From Shewanella woodyi ATCC 51908 (GTDB taxonomy: Bacteria > Pseudomonadota > Gammaproteobacteria > Enterobacterales > Shewanellaceae): DNA of 64,000 nucleotides. The stretch lies in the NCBI RefSeq assembly GCF_000019525.1, contig NC_010506.1, positions 310,001 to 374,000 of the forward strand, read 5' to 3'. The notes beneath the pieces were generated by a model. That model searched no databases. It saw only the letters and a program-made list of their open reading frames with translations, and was not told where the DNA came from. Below, in pieces: positions 33,484 to 47,929 of the stretch. Position numbers and translations under genes: made by a program. Position 1 is the stretch's first letter. Each line of letters starts with the position of its first letter.

Positions 33484-33511
33484 TTGTGCTCTGGGCTGAA
33501 CTCCCTATAAT
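33484..33511 (+). promoter_or_regulatory. rRNA operon promoter P1
   Basis: TTGTGC, a 16-base spacer and TATAAT, then a GC-rich discriminator GCGCATCC. An A/T-rich UP-element-like tract (33452-33478) lies directly upstream. Confidence 0.85.
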
Positions 33512-33755
33512 GCGCATCCACTAACACGGCACAGCAGGCCATCTACCCAGCGTAAGCGCTAGATAGAGTGGGACTTGCAGCAAGTCGGTACCTCTTCTCT
33601 GTTTATAAACAAGAGTCGAGGTTGAATCAAAACTCTTTGGAGATTTGATTCAGGTGACAAACGCTTTAAGGGCTTCGGGTTTTGTTTCTTTTACGAGAGT
33701 GTTTCACTCTGCTGATTAAGAAATCATCGCTTGAAAAACTTCTTCAAATAAGCGC

Positions 33756-33783
33756 TTGACGCCAACCACGGAGAGTGTAGAAT
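33756..33783 (+). promoter_or_regulatory. rRNA operon promoter P2
   Basis: TTGACG, a 16-base spacer and TAGAAT, followed by ACGCCTCC. It lies about 270 bases after P1. Confidence 0.85.
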
Positions 33784-33833
33784 ACGCCTCCTCAAGCCAA
33801 CGACCAAGCGTCAACGGCCACACAATAGTGTGA

Positions 33834-33847
33834 TGCTCTTTAACAAT
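33834..33847 (+). promoter_or_regulatory. rrn leader boxA antitermination site
   Basis: TGCTCTTTAACAAT matches the boxA consensus that recruits NusB/S10 and prevents Rho termination. A second, weaker boxA-like GTTCTTTAAAAA lies in the 16S-23S spacer near 35678. Confidence 0.85.
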
Positions 33848-34046
33848 TCAAAACAAGAAATCTGTGTGGACACTCACAGGTGTTGAGTTATTCGAAATTG
33901 CTTTCTTGTCCTTCGGGATGTAAGCAATCAAAAATATTACTCGATGAATGAGTGTTCATAGAATCGAACTTAGTTCGGTTCACTATATAAACAGTATAAT
34001 TCATTGAGCCGTTCTTCATTCTTAATCGGATGAGAACAAAAAACTT

Positions 34047-35589
<1,543 letters not shown>

Positions 35590-36018
35590 CCTATACGACT
35601 AACTCGATGTTTGTTGAGTGTTCACACAGATAACTTGTTCTTGTTAGAGCGAGTGGCACGCCTTTACGGCGATGCTTGTTCTTTAAAAATTTGGAAAGCT
35701 GATAGTATTAATTTAACGATTAATGCAAAATAAATAATTGAGTTCTCAAACACTTAAATCAAGTGCCGAACAATTTACCTTAGGGTAATGAGTTCATGAG
35801 TATTCTTTTGGCGAAAGTAAACACCATTAGTTGCGATACATCTCGTTCAAACTTACCCGTTTGAACAGTGAGTCTGTTAGCGCAGCCAATCGCTTGTTAG
35901 GCAAAGCCGTGAGTTGAATGAGAAGGGAGTGTAGTTCACTACATGACCGACGAATGAAGCTCGCAATGTAGCATAACAAGATGAGTGGCAAGCGGAAAAA
36001 GATCCATGTGGGTTGTAT
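35590..36018 (+). other. 16S-23S internal spacer without tRNA genes
   Basis: This 429-bp spacer contains no tRNA-Ile, tRNA-Ala or tRNA-Glu. It has a boxA-like GTTCTTTAAAAA and a long structured segment (about 35875-36000) with CGCTTG / CAAGCG arms enclosing a perfect TGTAGT-TC-ACTACA hairpin. Confidence 0.85.
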
Positions 36019-38912
<2,894 letters not shown>

Positions 38913-39027
38913 TACAACCCAGATGGGTTTTATGAGTAGCTAGTGTGATTACTTCATAAGCACAAAAGAATACGAACTTGATTTAAGTTTGAGACAATTA
39001 TTTAAAGCTTTCTAAATTTACCAAATT

Positions 39028-39146
39028 AGTCTGGAAACAATAGCATTGTGGTCCCACCTGATCCCATCTCGAACTCAGAAGTGAAACGCAATCGCGCCGA
39101 TGGTAGTGTGGGGTCTCCCCATGTGAGAGTAGGTCATTTCCAGGCG
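39028..39146 (+). rRNA. rrf: 5S ribosomal RNA
   Basis: The gene is about 119 nt long. The conserved GAACTCAGAAGTGAAACG and GCGCCGATGGTAGTGTGGGG are present, and the terminal stem GTCTGG / CCAGGC sets the ends. Confidence 0.95.
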
Positions 39147-39154
39147 CCTAATAC

Positions 39155-39194
39155 ACGAAAAAGCCCTAGCAGAAAACGCTAGGGCTTTTTTCGT
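39155..39194 (+). terminator. rRNA operon terminator
   Basis: ACGAAAAAGCCCTAGC and GCTAGGGCTTTTTTCGT form a long perfect stem with a 7-base loop and T-tract. Confidence 0.95.
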
Positions 39195-39706
39195 ATATAC
39201 GCTCCGCGAAGGAGCTATTCTCGATGTCAACCCACCGCTGAGCGGGACCTCCAGTTCAGCGACTACGTCGCTTCTCGCTACAAAGTAGCAAAATGCTGCC
39301 GCATTCAAAGCACTACTTTTCCGCCCCCATGTGTTCGCTGCGCGAACGTCGAGAGTAGGGCGAATATCGCGCTAGTGATGTGTTTATGGCTAAAAATAGC
39401 TCCATGCATTTTCAGCATTCCCCACATCCATGTGGGTTAGCGCGAAGCTGACCATGACAGGCGCCTATTTAAGTAGAGAAGCCACCTTATTAAGGTGGCT
39501 GTTTTGCGTTTGGGGCTTTGTAAAATTATTAACTTTACGTCTCGAATTTACCAGTGCTGATATCAGGTGGCTGCTCCACTTAAGCACGTACGTGCAATGC
39601 TTACTCCCGATGTCAGTCGATAATTGCATCCTGCATAATCGACACTTCTGCCATCCATGGCGGTCGCCCACCGCTGAGCTTAGTCTCAAACTGTATCCAT
39701 GCTTAT
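39195..39706. other. Non-coding stretch after the rRNA operon
   Basis: No credible gene. It contains hairpins (GTTCGCTGCGCGAAC, CCCACATCCATGTGGG), a second CAGGCGCCTA (39458-39467) identical to the end of 5S plus four bases, and a second terminator (39481-39507). It may be a decayed duplicate of the operon end. Confidence 0.5.
39481..39507 (+). terminator. Second terminator downstream of the rRNA operon
   Basis: GCCACCTT-ATT-AAGGTGGC with TGTTTT tail. Confidence 0.75.
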
Positions 39707-40372
39707 CTAAAACTTATCTTGTAAGTACTCAGGAAGCTCAAGTAGCGAGTCTAATTGCTTATGAGCGATGATCCATTTTTGATCATTTTTCTGCTCTGGT
39801 GCTGGGATCGCAATGGTTTGCATATTTGCAGCCCTAGCTGCAATAAGTCCATTGAATGAGTCTTCGATTGCAACACATTGTGAGCAAGACAGTTCCAGGT
39901 CATCAATGCAATTAAGGTAGACCTCTGGATGCGGTTTTCCGCGATTTAGGTGCTCTGCTGATTGAATTGAACTAAAGTAGTGTCCTATCTCCAGTTTGTT
40001 TAAAACTGCTTGAATGATGGCTTGTGATGAGGAGGTGGCTAATCCTATTTTTAGCCCGTTTGCCTCACAAAAATCCAGAGCTTTGAATACGCCTTGCATA
40101 GCCGTACCATCATCTAATATGTGCTGAACAACCTTGTTTACTATCTCTGTGGCAGTTTTAGGGTTGTCATAGTCCTTCCATGGAAAACGCTGATACCAGT
40201 AACTGACGACTTCATCGATTCTAAGGCCAGTTGTTTGTAGTGTATCTTGGTAGCTGATCTTTAAACCCTGGTTTCTCATTGTTTGATATTCAGCTAATTG
40301 CCAAGCCGGTTCAGAGTCTATTAACACCCCATCCATGTCGAAAATAACAGCTTTAATTAGTGGTGATGCCAT
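39707..40372 (-). CDS. HAD-superfamily sugar-phosphate phosphatase (HxpB/YniC-like)
   Basis: This is a 221-residue haloacid dehalogenase hydrolase with a helical cap. Motif I is IFDMDGVLIDSEP, motif II LATSSSQ, motif III the Lys in GKPHPEVYL, and motif IV AIEDSFNG. These match the beta-phosphoglucomutase/HxpB-type subgroup, which acts on hexitol or hexose phosphates such as 2-deoxyglucose-6-phosphate. It is monocistronic. Confidence 0.87.
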   Translation of the reverse strand: MASPLIKAVIFDMDGVLIDSEPAWQLAEYQTMRNQGLKISYQDTLQTTGLRIDEVVSYWYQRFPWKDYDNPKTATEIVNKVVQHILDDGTAMQGVFKALDFCEANGLKIGLATSSSQAIIQAVLNKLEIGHYFSSIQSAEHLNRGKPHPEVYLNCIDDLELSCSQCVAIEDSFNGLIAARAANMQTIAIPAPEQKNDQKWIIAHKQLDSLLELPEYLQDKF

Positions 40373-40659
40373 AGTATTCCAGTATGTTCAGTATAATTAA
40401 GGTGAATATTACAGCTTTCTAATGGCTTTGAGGATAATAAACTTGGTATTTTCTAGATAAGAAGACCTTTACTTATATCCCTGATTTTATAATTTAACCA
40501 GATAGATATTAGATGTAAGTTGTTGTCATTAATAGGAATAGTTAATCTCGTAAACTATGGTCTAATTACATTGATGAGTTTAATGGAATAGATTACAGTG
40601 CATTGTGAGTTGTGCTATGGATCTATCTCTTGTTTGCTCTCTATAAGAGTGTGATCTGA

Positions 40660-40688
40660 TTCAAACTTTTCTAGACTTGTAGTATAAT
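40660..40688 (+). promoter_or_regulatory. Predicted acnB promoter
   Basis: TTCAAA and TATAAT with a 17-base spacer, about 100 bases before the acnB start codon. The rest of the 40373-40785 gap is AT-rich with no gene visible. Confidence 0.6.
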
Positions 40689-40785
40689 GCGGCCAGAAAT
40701 AAGGGTCGAGCCTGCTGAACTGTTAGCTTATTTATAAAGCAGTGCAGTTTTGTTGTAAGAACGCCAAACAAAGAGGAATGTTGCC

Positions 40786-43383
40786 GTGCTAGAAGCATAT
40801 CGTAAACACGTCGAAGAGCGTGCTTCAGAGGGCGTAGTCCCTAAGCCACTAGATGCCCAGCAAGTGGCAGAGCTAGTTGAATTAGTTAAGAACCCGCCAG
40901 CAGGTGAAGAGGCATTTATCCTCGACCTGCTTGAGAACCGAATTCCACCAGGAGTAGATGAAGCTGCTTATGTAAAAGCAGGTTTCCTGGATGCAGTCGC
41001 TAAAGGTGAGGTGACATCATCAATCTTATCTTCTGCACGCGCAGTTGAACTGTTGGGCACTATGCAAGGCGGTTACAATATTGAGCCTTTAATTGCTCAA
41101 CTGGATGTTGAAGCACAAGCGCCTCTTGCTGTTGAAGCACTCTCTAAAACATTATTGATGTTTGATTCTTTCCACGATGTGGTTGAGAAGATGCAAGCGG
41201 GTAATGAGTTTGCTAAACAGGTTGTTAACTCTTGGGCTGAAGCTGAGTGGTTCCTAAACCGTCCTAAGCTTGAAGAGAAGATCTCGCTGACTGTATTCAA
41301 AGTGACTGGTGAGACTAATACCGATGATCTTTCGCCAGCACCAGATGCTTGGTCTCGCCCAGATATTCCATTGCATGCGTTAGCTATGCTAAAGAATGCT
41401 CGTGATGGTATCGTTCCTGATGAAGCGGGTGTGATAGGTCCGATTAAAGAGATTGAGCAGCTTAAAACTAAAGGTTTCCCATTAGTCTATGTGGGTGATG
41501 TTGTTGGTACAGGATCTTCTCGTAAGTCTGCAACTAACTCTGTGCTTTGGTTTATGGGTGATGATATTCCTAATGTGCCTAACAAGCGTGGTGGCGGTTT
41601 CTGCTTAGGTGGAAAAATTGCACCTATCTTCTTCAATACCATGGAAGATGCTGGCGCACTCCCTATCGAACTAGATGTTAGCAAGATGGATATGGGCGAT
41701 GTGATTGATATCTACCCGTACCAAGGTGTTGTTAAGCGTCACGATAGCGATGAAGTTATCTCTGAATTCAAATTGAAAACAGATGTGTTGATGGATGAAG
41801 TTCGTGCCGGTGGACGTATTCCGTTGATTATTGGCCGTGGACTCACTTCACGTGCCCGCGAAGTACTTAAGCTTGAGCCATCAGATGTGTTTGTACTCCC
41901 ACAAGATGTTGCTGACACTGGTAAGGGATATACCCTTGCGCAGAAGATGGTTGGTAAAGCATGTGGTGTAACAGGTATTCGTCCTGGTCAATATTGTGAG
42001 CCTAAAATGACTTCGGTTGGCTCTCAAGATACTACGGGTCCAATGACGCGTGATGAGTTAAAAGATTTAGCTTGTCTAGGTTTCAGTGCCGATTTGACGA
42101 TGCAGTCGTTCTGTCACACTGCGGCTTATCCAAAGCCTGTAGATGTAAATACTCACCATACACTACCTGATTTCATTATGAATCGTGGTGGCGTTTCTTT
42201 ACGTCCTGGTGATGGTGTTATTCACTCTTGGTTAAACCGTATGTTACTTCCTGATACCGTTGGTACAGGTGGTGATTCTCATACACGTTTCCCTCTCGGT
42301 ATATCTTTCCCAGCAGGTTCCGGTCTTGTGGCTTTCGCTGCGGCGACTGGTGTTATGCCATTGGATATGCCTGAGTCAGTGTTAGTTCGCTTTAAAGGTG
42401 AGATGCAGCCTGGTATCACACTGCGTGATCTTGTACATGCTATTCCACACAAAGCGATTGAGATGGGTCTACTTACCGTTGAGAAGAAAGGTAAAATTAA
42501 CTTCTTCTCTGGTCGTGTTCTTGAGATTGAAGGGCTTGAGAGCTTGAAAGTAGAGCAAGCATTTGAGCTATCTGATGCTTCTGCTGAGCGTAGTGCTGCA
42601 GGTTGTAGTATTAAGTTAGACAAAGAGCCAATTATTGAATATCTTAACTCTAACATCGTGATGTTGAAGTGGATGATTGCTGAAGGTTATGGCGATCGTC
42701 GTACTATCGAACGTCGTATTACTGCTATGCAGGAGTGGCTAGCAAACCCTGAGTTGATGTCAGCTGATGAAGATGCTGAGTATGCTGCTGTGATTGAGAT
42801 TGATTTGAATGACATTAAAGAACCAATTCTTTGTGCACCAAACGATCCTGATGACGCTGTACTGCTTTCAGATGTAAAAGACACTAAGATCGATGAAGTG
42901 TTCGTTGGTTCTTGTATGACTAATATTGGTCACTTCCGCGCTACAGGTAAGATGCTAGATAAGTTTGCAAGCACTTTGCCTACACGCTTATGGATTGCTC
43001 CGCCAACTAAGATGGATCGTGATCAGCTTACTGAAGAGGGTTACTATGCTATCTTTGGTCGTGTTGGTGCTCGTATCGAGATCCCTGGCTGTTCACTTTG
43101 TATGGGTAACCAGGCGCGTGTTGCTGAAGGTGCGACAGTAGTTTCTACTTCTACACGTAACTTCCCTAACCGTTTAGGTACTGGCGCAAATGTGTATTTG
43201 GCATCTGCTGAGTTAGCTTCTGTTGCTGCACTGTTAGGGCGTCTGCCATCGGCAGAGGAGTATCAGACTTATGCGAAAGAGCTGGATGCTACCGCTGCAG
43301 ATACCTATCGTTACCTGAACTTCGATAAGATTGAATCTTATACCGAGAAGGCTGGCGAAGTTATCTTCCAGTCTGCGGTTTAA
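40786..43383 (+). CDS. acnB: Aconitate hydratase B / 2-methylisocitrate dehydratase
   Basis: This 865-residue protein has the AcnB domain order: N-terminal HEAT-like domain, swivel domain ([18 protein letters not shown] region, [11 protein letters not shown]) and catalytic domain. The three 4Fe-4S ligands are C in GSCMTNIGH and the two in GCSLCMG. The enzyme interconverts citrate and isocitrate in the TCA cycle and also takes 2-methylisocitrate from propionate metabolism, a possible link to propionyl-CoA from acrylate. GTG at 40786 after AGAGGAATG is the start. It has its own promoter and terminator. Confidence 0.98.
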   Translation: MLEAYRKHVEERASEGVVPKPLDAQQVAELVELVKNPPAGEEAFILDLLENRIPPGVDEAAYVKAGFLDAVAKGEVTSSILSSARAVELLGTMQGGYNIEPLIAQLDVEAQAPLAVEALSKTLLMFDSFHDVVEKMQAGNEFAKQVVNSWAEAEWFLNRPKLEEKISLTVFKVTGETNTDDLSPAPDAWSRPDIPLHALAMLKNARDGIVPDEAGVIGPIKEIEQLKTKGFPLVYVGDVVGTGSSRKSATNSVLWFMGDDIPNVPNKRGGGFCLGGKIAPIFFNTMEDAGALPIELDVSKMDMGDVIDIYPYQGVVKRHDSDEVISEFKLKTDVLMDEVRAGGRIPLIIGRGLTSRAREVLKLEPSDVFVLPQDVADTGKGYTLAQKMVGKACGVTGIRPGQYCEPKMTSVGSQDTTGPMTRDELKDLACLGFSADLTMQSFCHTAAYPKPVDVNTHHTLPDFIMNRGGVSLRPGDGVIHSWLNRMLLPDTVGTGGDSHTRFPLGISFPAGSGLVAFAAATGVMPLDMPESVLVRFKGEMQPGITLRDLVHAIPHKAIEMGLLTVEKKGKINFFSGRVLEIEGLESLKVEQAFELSDASAERSAAGCSIKLDKEPIIEYLNSNIVMLKWMIAEGYGDRRTIERRITAMQEWLANPELMSADEDAEYAAVIEIDLNDIKEPILCAPNDPDDAVLLSDVKDTKIDEVFVGSCMTNIGHFRATGKMLDKFASTLPTRLWIAPPTKMDRDQLTEEGYYAIFGRVGARIEIPGCSLCMGNQARVAEGATVVSTSTRNFPNRLGTGANVYLASAELASVAALLGRLPSAEEYQTYAKELDATAADTYRYLNFDKIESYTEKAGEVIFQSAV

Positions 43384-43412
43384 CAACTCTTTTGTAGAGT
43401 GAGTTAACAGTC

Positions 43413-43443
43413 AAAAGGCCAGCTTATTAAGCTGGCCTTTTTG
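43413..43443 (+). terminator. acnB terminator
   Basis: AAAAGGCCAGCTT / AAGCTGGCCTTTTT stem with a 3-base loop. Confidence 0.93.
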
Positions 43444-43524
43444 TATCTGTTTTTTAGGTTACTTCTAGGGAAGAGAATAGAGCTGATGCTCACTAACCTA
43501 GTTGCACATTTTGAAAAGAGCGTG

Positions 43525-43992
43525 TTATGAATGCTTAGTGTGCAAGACTTCTAATAACTTGTCTTCTAATTCGAAGCGTGTTTCCATCGCATGACCTAAA
43601 GATGAAAGATCTTTATCTAGTTGAAACAATACTTTATCATCGACTAGCTCGGTGTACTTGTCATTGAAGTCTAGCGCTGAATCTGTGGTTTCACTGATAC
43701 GGGGAACCAGCTTTTGAGCGAGCTCTTTGCTTGAGACACCGTTCTTTTCGCATGCGGTCACGACTTGATCGTAAACCTCGAAATGCCCTTCAGAAACATA
43801 GTCCATGAGCTGATCACAAAACTCTTTAACTAAGGTGATTGCAGGGAGCGACTTCTCTGTCGAATCATAGGGAGGAATTCCGGCTATTTTGCAGTAATTT
43901 ATCAGTAGTTTACGACGGTTGTTTAGCCAGTGATCGATTAAGGTGTTTGCACCACCCCATCTTTGTTCGGCTTTTTCCAATTGTTTTAACAT
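43525..43992 (-). CDS. rsd: Rsd, anti-sigma-70 factor
   Basis: This is a 155-residue all-helical protein of the Rsd/AlgQ family. LIDHWLNNRRKLLINYCKIAGI and the C-terminal ALETRFELEDKLL-like segment (MSRFELEDKLLE region) match E. coli Rsd. It binds sigma-70 in stationary phase and frees core polymerase for alternative sigma factors; in E. coli it also activates SpoT. The gene lies near hemE as in other enteric-type genomes. Confidence 0.9.
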   Translation of the reverse strand: MLKQLEKAEQRWGGANTLIDHWLNNRRKLLINYCKIAGIPPYDSTEKSLPAITLVKEFCDQLMDYVSEGHFEVYDQVVTACEKNGVSSKELAQKLVPRISETTDSALDFNDKYTELVDDKVLFQLDKDLSSLGHAMETRFELEDKLLEVLHTKHS

Positions 43993-44149
43993 GATAGTTC
44001 CCGATTCTGATTTCTTCCCTGACTTCTAATGTAGGTGACAACTAGGGTATTAATCAACCATTATTCGACTATTTTGCGAGATAATAGAAATTGAACGGAG
44101 AGGTTGTTTTTTTCAGAAGAAAATAGTGGTGAGGTAGGGGATTGAATCG

Positions 44150-44246
44150 GTTAAAAATAAAATGCCCAGCGATAAATGTTATCGCTGGGCGAGTATTGGT
44201 TTTGCGGGCTCGATGCGACGAGCTTCTTGATTGTTCTTGCTAGCGC
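44150..44246 (-). ncRNA. Candidate small RNA of about 97 nt between rsd and hemE
   Basis: On the minus strand a near-consensus promoter (TTGCAC at 44281-44276, 17-base spacer, TATAAA at 44258-44253) is followed by about 56 bases with a GCTCG-TCGCAT-CGAGC hairpin. A perfect 12-bp terminator stem, GCCCAGCGATAA / TTATCGCTGGGC (44190-44164), then runs into ATTTTATTTTT. There is no protein start. The order promoter, short body, terminator with U-tract is that of an Hfq-type sRNA. Not recognised as a named sRNA. Confidence 0.6.
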
Positions 44247-44252
44247 AGACTT

Positions 44253-44281
44253 TTTATACCAAAGGCCAGTGAGGTGTGCAA
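44253..44281 (-). promoter_or_regulatory. Promoter of the candidate small RNA
   Basis: TTGCAC-N17-TATAAA on the minus strand, close to the sigma-70 consensus. Confidence 0.65.
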
Positions 44282-44493
44282 CTTTTTTTTCTCATATTGA
44301 GAACATTCACCGTTAATATTTATCAGGATAGATTTCTGTTCACTCTTCGTTCAATTGAGTTAAACATGTTCATCTTGGTTATTTTTTATATGTAGTGGTG
44401 TTTGTCACATAAATGATCTCAAGGAGATTATTTTACTCTCGTAAATGCTAAACTACGCCCAGCGGAAATCAATAAGTCTAGGAATAGAGCCAC

Positions 44494-45558
44494 ATGGCAG
44501 AATTAAAAAACGATCGTTATTTACGCGCCTTACTAAAACAACCTGTCGACAGAACTCCAGTTTGGATGATGCGTCAAGCTGGCCGTTATCTTCCAGAGTA
44601 CAAAGCGACACGCGCTGAAGCTGGTGATTTTATGTCACTGTGTAAAAATCAGGACTTAGCTTGTGAAGTTACGCTTCAACCACTTCGTCGATATGATCTT
44701 GATGCTGCTATTCTGTTTTCAGATATTTTGACAATACCTGATGCTATGGGTTTAGGTCTGTATTTCGAAACCGGTGAAGGTCCTCGTTTCCAACGTCCTA
44801 CCGACACGATCGATGCGATCAAAAAGCTTTCAATTCCAGATCCAGAAGATGAGCTTGGCTACGTGATGCGTGCGGTTAGCACTATTCGTCGTGAGCTTAA
44901 AGGTGAAGTTCCTTTGATTGGCTTCTCTGGCTCACCTTGGACTCTGGCAACTTACATGGTTGAAGGCGGTTCAAGCAAGACATTCGAAAAGATTAAGAAG
45001 ATGGCTTACGAAGAGCCAGCAACTTTGCATATGCTTCTCGACAAGCTTGCTGATTCAGTGATCTTATACCTGAATGCTCAAGTAGCAAATGGTGCACAGT
45101 CTCTGATGATTTTCGATTCATGGGGTGGTGCGTTATCTCATCATGCATACCGTGAGTTCTCTCTGCGTTATATGCAGAAGATCGTTGATGGCTTAACACG
45201 TCATGCAGATGGCCGCCAAGTTCCTGTAACTCTGTTCACTAAGGGTGGCGGTTTATGGTTGGAATCAATGGCTGAAACTGGCTGTGATGCACTTGGTTTG
45301 GATTGGACTGTTGATATTGGTGATGCACGTCGTCGTGTTGGCCATAAAGTTGCCCTACAGGGTAATATGGACCCATCTGTACTGTATGCTTCTCCTGAGC
45401 GTATTCACCAAGAGGTAGATCAAATTCTATCTAGCTATGGTGAAGGTACTGGTCATGTATTTAACTTAGGCCATGGCATTCACCAACATGTGGATCCTGA
45501 GCATGCTGGCGCCTTTATCAATTCGGTACATGAGCTGTCAGCTAAATACCATAAGTAA
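44494..45558 (+). CDS. hemE: Uroporphyrinogen decarboxylase
   Basis: This is a 354-residue protein that converts uroporphyrinogen III into coproporphyrinogen III in heme synthesis. Hallmarks are [16 protein letters not shown] at the N-terminus (substrate Arg residues), [17 protein letters not shown], and [13 protein letters not shown] near the C-terminus. It has the usual length of the family. The supply of heme matters in a genus rich in cytochromes. A terminator follows at 45580. Confidence 0.98.
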
Positions 45559-45579
45559 TTGAGCCACTAGTTATAATTG

Positions 45580-45606
45580 AGCCCATCCTGTGTGATGGGC
45601 TTTTTA
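45580..45606 (+). terminator. hemE terminator
   Basis: AGCCCATC / GATGGGCT stem with a 6-base loop and T-tract. Confidence 0.9.
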
Positions 45607-45635
45607 TTGCGCCGATTTAGAACATTTCGCTGTTA

Positions 45636-47117
45636 TCATTTGACCTGTTGTAGCTCTATGTGGAACTGACTTCCCTCTCCGGGCACACTTTCGATATCAA
45701 TATTACACTTTAGCAAGCCTAATAATTGTCTGACAATGGCCAACCCTACACCCAGTTGAGGGAGTACATCACTGCGGTTGAAAGTGGGCTTTGCTTTTAA
45801 TTGTTTTAGTGCTTGAAGCTCATGTTTGTGCATCCCAGAACCATTATCTGATACACAAAGCCATACTGGATTCTCATTGACATGCAGTAACTCTTCGGAT
45901 TGATGTGGCCGTGATTTGATGGTGATGCTACCACCTGCGGGTGTATAACGAATAGCGTTGTCGATAAGGTTACTCAATACACGCATTAATAGTTGTGGAT
46001 CTGTTAGCACCGTGAGCTCTGAGTCAAGCTCAAAGTCCAGTATGACATTTTGCTGTTTTGCCCTAGGGGCAAAGATGAGCACTAATTCATGGAGTATGTG
46101 TGTTAGTTCTACGGGTTTAAAATCAGGTGTTATCTGCCCATTCTCTAACGCTGCTAACTCTAGCATTTGACTTAACAACCGTTGTAAATGTCTTCCTGAA
46201 TTGGCTGCCACCTCTATTAGATCACTACTACGCTCACTGTCCGGCATCAGCAACCAGGTATCTATGTACCCTTGAAGGGAGGTGAGTGGTGTCTTTAGAT
46301 CATGAGACAGGTGTAGCATGAAGTCATGCCGAGCTTGCTGTTGTTGGTTTATTGCTTGATGCTGCTGACTGATTTTTTCTAATAAATGGTTAATATGTAA
46401 ACTCAGTTGTTGAATTTCACTACTGCCTCGATACTCATCTGGAAGCGATAGGCCGTCACTCAGTTTTTGGCTACCAAGTACGCCTAAATCGCGCTCTAAT
46501 CTTGAAAATGGATTAGTCAGGTATCTTGCTAATAAAGCAAAGAGAATTAAGGCAAAAAGGATAGAAGCTAATGCAACCCCAACCCAAAATCTGGGGGCTT
46601 GATGTTCGCTGACTAAGGATTGCCACATATCAAAATCTTCACCACCTATGATCACATAGAGATAACCAGTCTTTTTGCCATCGGGACTTTGCAGGTAGGC
46701 AGCTGAAAATATCTTTTTACTGTTTGTAGAGCGGGGGTCCATACCCTTAATTGGTAACTCATCTCCATCTATAAAATTTTTCAACGCGTGAGTATCGACT
46801 CTTAAGCGTTTTATTTTTTCCGCTTTAGCATCATAGGCCACCACATTGCCTAAGGTATCGAGTGTGTATATCTCAAAACTTGGGCCTAATAGCATAAAGT
46901 CATGAAAGGCCTCCTTTAAGGCTGCATCAGAGGTGATCCCTTGTGATAGAAGTGGGTTGATATGGGACATATGCAGCGCCAGATCGCGATGCAAGGATTG
47001 CTGTACCTGATCTCTGCTGAACTCTTGGTTAAACTGAAACCATTGCCAAAGTGCTAAGATCAAAATGAAGACAACTAAACTTGCGGAGAGTAGTAGCCGA
47101 CTAAAGAGACTATTCAT
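45636..47117 (-). CDS. Sensor histidine kinase of an OmpR-type two-component system
   Basis: This is a 493-residue membrane kinase. Transmembrane helices are at about 8-28 and 177-199, with a periplasmic sensor domain of about 150 residues between them. A HAMP-like linker is followed by H-box HLSHDLKTPLTSLQ (H272) and an ATPase domain with NLIDNAIRYTP, SDNGSGM and GVGLAIV. Its start overlaps the response regulator stop by one base. The two spondin-domain genes upstream may be co-transcribed and are plausible targets or signal partners. The signal is unknown. Confidence 0.9.
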   Translation of the reverse strand: MNSLFSRLLLSASLVVFILILALWQWFQFNQEFSRDQVQQSLHRDLALHMSHINPLLSQGITSDAALKEAFHDFMLLGPSFEIYTLDTLGNVVAYDAKAEKIKRLRVDTHALKNFIDGDELPIKGMDPRSTNSKKIFSAAYLQSPDGKKTGYLYVIIGGEDFDMWQSLVSEHQAPRFWVGVALASILFALILFALLARYLTNPFSRLERDLGVLGSQKLSDGLSLPDEYRGSSEIQQLSLHINHLLEKISQQHQAINQQQQARHDFMLHLSHDLKTPLTSLQGYIDTWLLMPDSERSSDLIEVAANSGRHLQRLLSQMLELAALENGQITPDFKPVELTHILHELVLIFAPRAKQQNVILDFELDSELTVLTDPQLLMRVLSNLIDNAIRYTPAGGSITIKSRPHQSEELLHVNENPVWLCVSDNGSGMHKHELQALKQLKAKPTFNRSDVLPQLGVGLAIVRQLLGLLKCNIDIESVPGEGSQFHIELQQVK

Positions 47118-47848
47118 TAATGTGACCGTGTTTCTGGTGGTGAGAATTTATAGCCTACTCCCCATACTGTTTTAACAAGCTCAGCAGCGGGAGTGCAATG
47201 GGATAGCTTGGCACGTAGGCGGTTTATATGGCTATTTACTGTATGTTCATAGCCTGAGTAGGAGTAACCCCAAACGGCTTCTAATAGCTGCAATCGACTA
47301 AATACCTGCTTAGGGTGCTTAGCCATAAACAGGAGGAGGTCAAACTCTCTGGCGGTTAACTCAAGTTGTGTGTCGAAGGCGATAACTTCTCGCGTGTCAC
47401 AGTTGATAGTAATACCATTGAAGTCCAACTGTTGCTCTTCATGTTCAGTTTGATGGCCTCGTCTAAGCAGGGCTTTTACCCTGGCCCTAAGCTCAAGCAC
47501 ACTAAATGGTTTTGTCAGGTAGTCATCAGCTCCAGATTCAAGCCCCAGCACGATATCTGCTTCAGAGTCTTTGGCTGTCAACATCATGCAAGGTGTCTCT
47601 TTTCCAGCATGACGAAGTTGTTGGCACAGCATAAGTCCATCTCCATCAGGAAGGGTTCGATCGATTAAGATAAGATCAAAACTCTTAAGCTCTAGGTTTT
47701 GGTTTGCCTGCTTTAGGGTAGTGCAGTGAATAACATCAAAATTGAGAGTGTTGAGGTTGAGTTTGACTAAATTCGCAAGATCCGGCTCATCTTCAACGAG
47801 TAAAATTTTGTGAGTATATTGATTATTCGCTGTACGTGTTCCATTCAT
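47117..47848 (-). CDS. OmpR-family response regulator
   Basis: This is a 243-residue regulator. The receiver has acidic E19-D20, phosphoacceptor D63, T90 and K112 (TKPF). The winged-helix domain ends HTVNSHINRLRAKL ... VKTVWGVGYKF, typical of OmpR/PhoB proteins. It is coupled to the kinase gene by a one-base overlap. Confidence 0.92.
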   Translation of the reverse strand: MNGTRTANNQYTHKILLVEDEPDLANLVKLNLNTLNFDVIHCTTLKQANQNLELKSFDLILIDRTLPDGDGLMLCQQLRHAGKETPCMMLTAKDSEADIVLGLESGADDYLTKPFSVLELRARVKALLRRGHQTEHEEQQLDFNGITINCDTREVIAFDTQLELTAREFDLLLFMAKHPKQVFSRLQLLEAVWGYSYSGYEHTVNSHINRLRAKLSHCTPAAELVKTVWGVGYKFSPPETRSH

Positions 47849-47929
47849 CTTAAGTGCCTCGAAGCGGATCCTTAAACAGTAGACCCACCTCGAGTGCTTT
47901 TTATTTCATCGATTGATAAACACCCTTGA

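Noticed and set aside
44210..44246. tRNA-like fold in the candidate small RNA (GCTCG-TCGCAT-CGAGC ... CCCGCAAAACCA)
   Set aside because: No acceptor stem pairing, no anticodon arm and no T-loop sequence.
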